The notes under the pieces were generated by a model. That model saw nothing but the letters and a program-made list of their open reading frames with translations, searched no databases and was not told where the DNA came from. A stretch of DNA of 64,000 nt from Halopseudomonas nanhaiensis. GTDB lineage: Bacteria; Pseudomonadota; Gammaproteobacteria; Pseudomonadales; Pseudomonadaceae. A program made the translations under genes and the position numbers. This document shows positions 61,865 through 64,000 of this stretch, piece after piece (the stretch's first letter is position 1; each line of letters opens with the position of its first letter). The stretch spans positions 2,669,167 to 2,733,166 of the forward strand of contig NZ_CP073751.1 of the NCBI RefSeq assembly GCF_020025155.1, given 5' to 3'.

Positions 61865-63670
61865 ATGGAACAGGTACGCATGGACACCGGCGCCACCGCA
61901 CAGCGCAATTTTCTGCATGAGCTGACTGATTTCGTCGCCCGAGGCCCGACTCGCGTCTTCCTGCGTGCGCCTGGTTCGGCGGCTGGTTTGACTCGGCAGG
62001 CATACGTCGACGACGCAAGCCGGCTCGCAGGAGCGCTCCTGGAACGAGGAATGACGCGCGGGGCAGTGGTCGGCCTGTTGCTGGGGAATTCGCCCGAATA
62101 CTACATAGCGGATACAGCAGTGCTGGCCGCAGGCGGTACACCTGTCTCGCTGTATCCCACGTCATCGTCGGAGCAACTGGCCTATATGGCGCGCGATGCT
62201 GGCATGACAGTCCTGATCACCGAGGCGCAATATGTGGCACGTCTCACTAGCGGCGAAGCCAGCTTCGATATGTTCAGTCTGGTCATCCTCACCGACGCAG
62301 TGCCGCTGGAGGCGGTCGACGCGCCCTGGCCCGTCCTCGATCTGCGAAGCTTGCTGGACGGGCCTGGGCTGAGTGTCGATCTGGCGCAGGCAGCTGAAGC
62401 GATCAGCCCGGATGATCTGCTTACCCTGGTGTACACCTCCGGCACTACAGGTGCACCGAAAGGTGTCCGGTTGAGCCACGCCAATCTGCTCAGTGCGGCT
62501 CGCAGCATGGGCGCTCTGATGCAACTGTCCGAGGGCGGCCGCATTCTTGCCTGGCTGCCGCATGCGCATGTAGCCGGTCGCAACGGGCAATATTACTGCG
62601 CGGTCATGTTCGGCCTGGAAGTGACGCTGTGCGAGGATCCCAAGCAACTGCCAGCTTTGCTGCCGACGGTACGGCCGACCTGGTTCTTCGCCGTACCGAG
62701 GCTTTGGGAAAAGCTCAAGGCCGGGATCGAGGCCGAATTCGCCCGGCTGCCGGAGTCGGCGCAAACGGAAGTGCGCAACGCGATCGACGCGCGCCTCCAG
62801 CGACTCCGCGACCCCGGCGGAGGCGCAAGGGAACAGGCGCTTCGGCTGGAAGAGGCGGATGCGAGGTACTTCGCACCGCTGCGCACCAAGCTCGGGCTGG
62901 ATCAGGCCCGGGTGCTCAACACCGGTACGGCTCCCACGCCTGTGCACGTGCTGGAGTTCTTCGCTGCATTAGGATTGCCGATTGGAGACATCTTCGGCGC
63001 CACCGAAACCTGTGCCTGCGGCAGCATGGGCCAGGCCGCGAATTTCAGACTGGGCAGTGCCGGGCAGGCGGTACCCGGTATGGAAATCTCCATTGCCGAC
63101 GATGGCGAAGTACTGCTTCGCGGCCAGCCGGTGATGCAGGGCTATCACAACCAGCCGTCCAAAACCGCCGAAGCTCTGAGCAAGGACGGTTGGTACCGCA
63201 CGGGCGATGTCGGTCGGTTGGACGCCGACGGCTTCCTATGGATTACCGACCGTAAAAAAGAGCTGATCATCAGCTCGAGCGGCAAGAACATGTCGCCAGC
63301 CAACATCGAAGCCATGATCAAATCCGGCGATCCGCTTATCGGCCAGGTCTGTGTGATCGGTGATGCGCGGCCGTACAACACGGCCTTGATCGTCATCGAT
63401 CCAGACTATGCCCAGGCTTGGGCAACGGCGCGGCAAATCAAAGGCACGATCGGCGAGCTTGCCCGGCATCCCGAGCTCCTCTCGGCCATCACGGCGGGTG
63501 TGGAACGCGGCAACCAGCGGCTGTCTCGGGTCGAGCAGGTCAAACGCTTTACCGTGCTGGAGCGGGAATGGCCACCCGGTGGAGACGAGCTGACGACGAC
63601 CATGAAGCTCAGGCGCAAGGCCGTCGAACACAAATACGCCAGCGACATCGAGCAATTGTATACAGCCTAG
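61865..63670 (+). CDS. AMP-forming long-chain acyl-CoA synthetase (ligase 2)
   Basis: This 601-residue FadD15-type ligase has its P-loop in LTLVYTSGTTGAPKGVRLSH. Other motifs are RILAWLPHAHVAGRN, the A5 region IGDIFGATETCACGSMG, WYRTGDVGRLDADGFLWITDRKKELIISSSGKNMSP, and a C-terminal TTTMKLRRKAVEHKYA with the catalytic Lys. It is larger than ligase 1, as usual for the long-chain or bulky-substrate group. AAGGAGG lies before the ATG at 61865; upstream in-frame codons belong to the promoter. It probably heads an operon that continues with the MaoC-type gene. Confidence 0.9.
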   Translation: MEQVRMDTGATAQRNFLHELTDFVARGPTRVFLRAPGSAAGLTRQAYVDDASRLAGALLERGMTRGAVVGLLLGNSPEYYIADTAVLAAGGTPVSLYPTSSSEQLAYMARDAGMTVLITEAQYVARLTSGEASFDMFSLVILTDAVPLEAVDAPWPVLDLRSLLDGPGLSVDLAQAAEAISPDDLLTLVYTSGTTGAPKGVRLSHANLLSAARSMGALMQLSEGGRILAWLPHAHVAGRNGQYYCAVMFGLEVTLCEDPKQLPALLPTVRPTWFFAVPRLWEKLKAGIEAEFARLPESAQTEVRNAIDARLQRLRDPGGGAREQALRLEEADARYFAPLRTKLGLDQARVLNTGTAPTPVHVLEFFAALGLPIGDIFGATETCACGSMGQAANFRLGSAGQAVPGMEISIADDGEVLLRGQPVMQGYHNQPSKTAEALSKDGWYRTGDVGRLDADGFLWITDRKKELIISSSGKNMSPANIEAMIKSGDPLIGQVCVIGDARPYNTALIVIDPDYAQAWATARQIKGTIGELARHPELLSAITAGVERGNQRLSRVEQVKRFTVLEREWPPGGDELTTTMKLRRKAVEHKYASDIEQLYTA

Positions 63671-63759
63671 TGCTGCCAACCGGTCGAAGACAGTCGCCCG
63701 GCGTGACGCGCCGGGCGGACTATTCACCGATCGGAGAATATAAACCGGAGGAGTACATC

Positions 63760-64000
63760 ATGAGCAAGAACACCGAGGTTTTCGAACATCTGGTGCAGAC
63801 CGAGAGGCAACGTGGTTTTTCCCGCGATTTCCTCGCTACCTGGGAGCAATGCGAGTTCTGGAACACCGTTGAGGTAGGGCAGATGCGCATGAATCCGCGC
63901 ACTTTCGTGGTGGAGGAGGAAGACGTCCTGGCTTACAACAAGGCGCTCGGCGAAACCCACCCATTGTTCATCGATCCCGAGTACGCTCGTCGCCACGCGC
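63760..64000 (+). CDS. MaoC-type hydratase, N-terminal part (continues beyond window)
   Basis: The frame is open from the ATG at 63760 (GGAGGAG upstream) to the window end, 80 residues. It includes MRMNPRTFVVEEEDVLAYNKALGETHPLFIDPEYA, the start of a hot-dog fold as in MaoC-like N-terminal dehydratase domains. Such proteins hydrate enoyl-CoA thioesters. With 90 bases to ligase 2 and a shared direction, it is probably in the same catabolic operon. The catalytic part lies outside the window. Confidence 0.7.
   Translation, partial: MSKNTEVFEHLVQTERQRGFSRDFLATWEQCEFWNTVEVGQMRMNPRTFVVEEEDVLAYNKALGETHPLFIDPEYARRHA

Overview
The window is chromosomal DNA of a gammaproteobacterium, most likely Pseudomonas in the broad sense (stutzeri or pertucinogena side). 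This rests on gene content and order: arsC-wrbA-DUF2069; hda and an AI-2E exporter divergent from purMN; nirBD with a sigma-54 promoter; a GacA box followed by an Rsm-type small RNA; and CopR boxes of the pseudomonad type. The species is not determined. No rRNA or complete tRNA gene was seen.

Core block 1 (1-26592). A truncated BrkB/YihY membrane protein is followed by arsC, wrbA and a DUF2069 gene. Facing them is an operon of a DUF2066 protein, an AI-2E exporter and hda. Divergent from that are purM, purN and a DUF3108 protein, ending in a strong terminator. Next come a 3-hydroxyacyl-CoA dehydrogenase, endonuclease I, a monooxygenase-like protein and a large MHYT-type hybrid histidine kinase. 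A nitrite assimilation operon follows on the minus strand: nirB, nirD, a nitrite channel and a PP2C-kinase fusion. Its leader has a sigma-54 promoter, two hairpins and an intrinsic terminator. The block ends with a glucan phosphorylase-like protein that lacks the cofactor lysine, a COG0523 GTPase behind two Zur-like sites, an HWE kinase with its receiver, an acyltransferase and two small DUF proteins.

Accessory region (about 26.6-57 kb). First is a scarred island. It holds an IS3-family element with a frameshifted transposase, an AlpA-like regulator cut by the IS end, and a cluster of repeated palindromes. It also has a three-gene operon of unknown function divergent from a controller-type regulator with a C-box, a P4-type integrase and a two-gene integrase set. 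About 1.2 kb of apparently non-coding DNA with a 44-bp palindrome follows. Then come a small membrane protein, a probable GacA-controlled Rsm RNA, and umuD behind a LexA box.

umuC is cut in two by a 19.9-kb element (36011-55928). The element carries two XerC/Tn554-like tyrosine recombinases and a copper cargo: a Met-rich secreted protein (frameshifted), a membrane protein, copS, an ATP-grasp enzyme, copR, a Csp-type copper storage protein, copA, copB, a cytochrome c, a DUF411 protein, a potassium channel, a formate/nitrite-family channel, a second cytochrome c (with an in-frame stop), a DUF305 protein, a lipoprotein and a copper P1B-ATPase. Three CopR boxes mark it as a copper regulon. The logic is periplasmic oxidation and binding (CopA, CopB, DUF411), cytosolic storage (Csp) and export (ATPase). 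The ATP-grasp enzyme and the two channels are the unexplained parts. The umuC 3' half resumes exactly at 55929.

Core block 2 (57104-64000) is an acyl-CoA catabolic cluster: two AMP-forming ligases, a nitronate-monooxygenase-type flavoprotein, an acyl-CoA-dehydrogenase-fold flavoprotein, a TetR repressor and a MaoC-type hydratase running off the end. Near-identical palindromes at both divergent promoters suggest that the TetR protein controls both arms.
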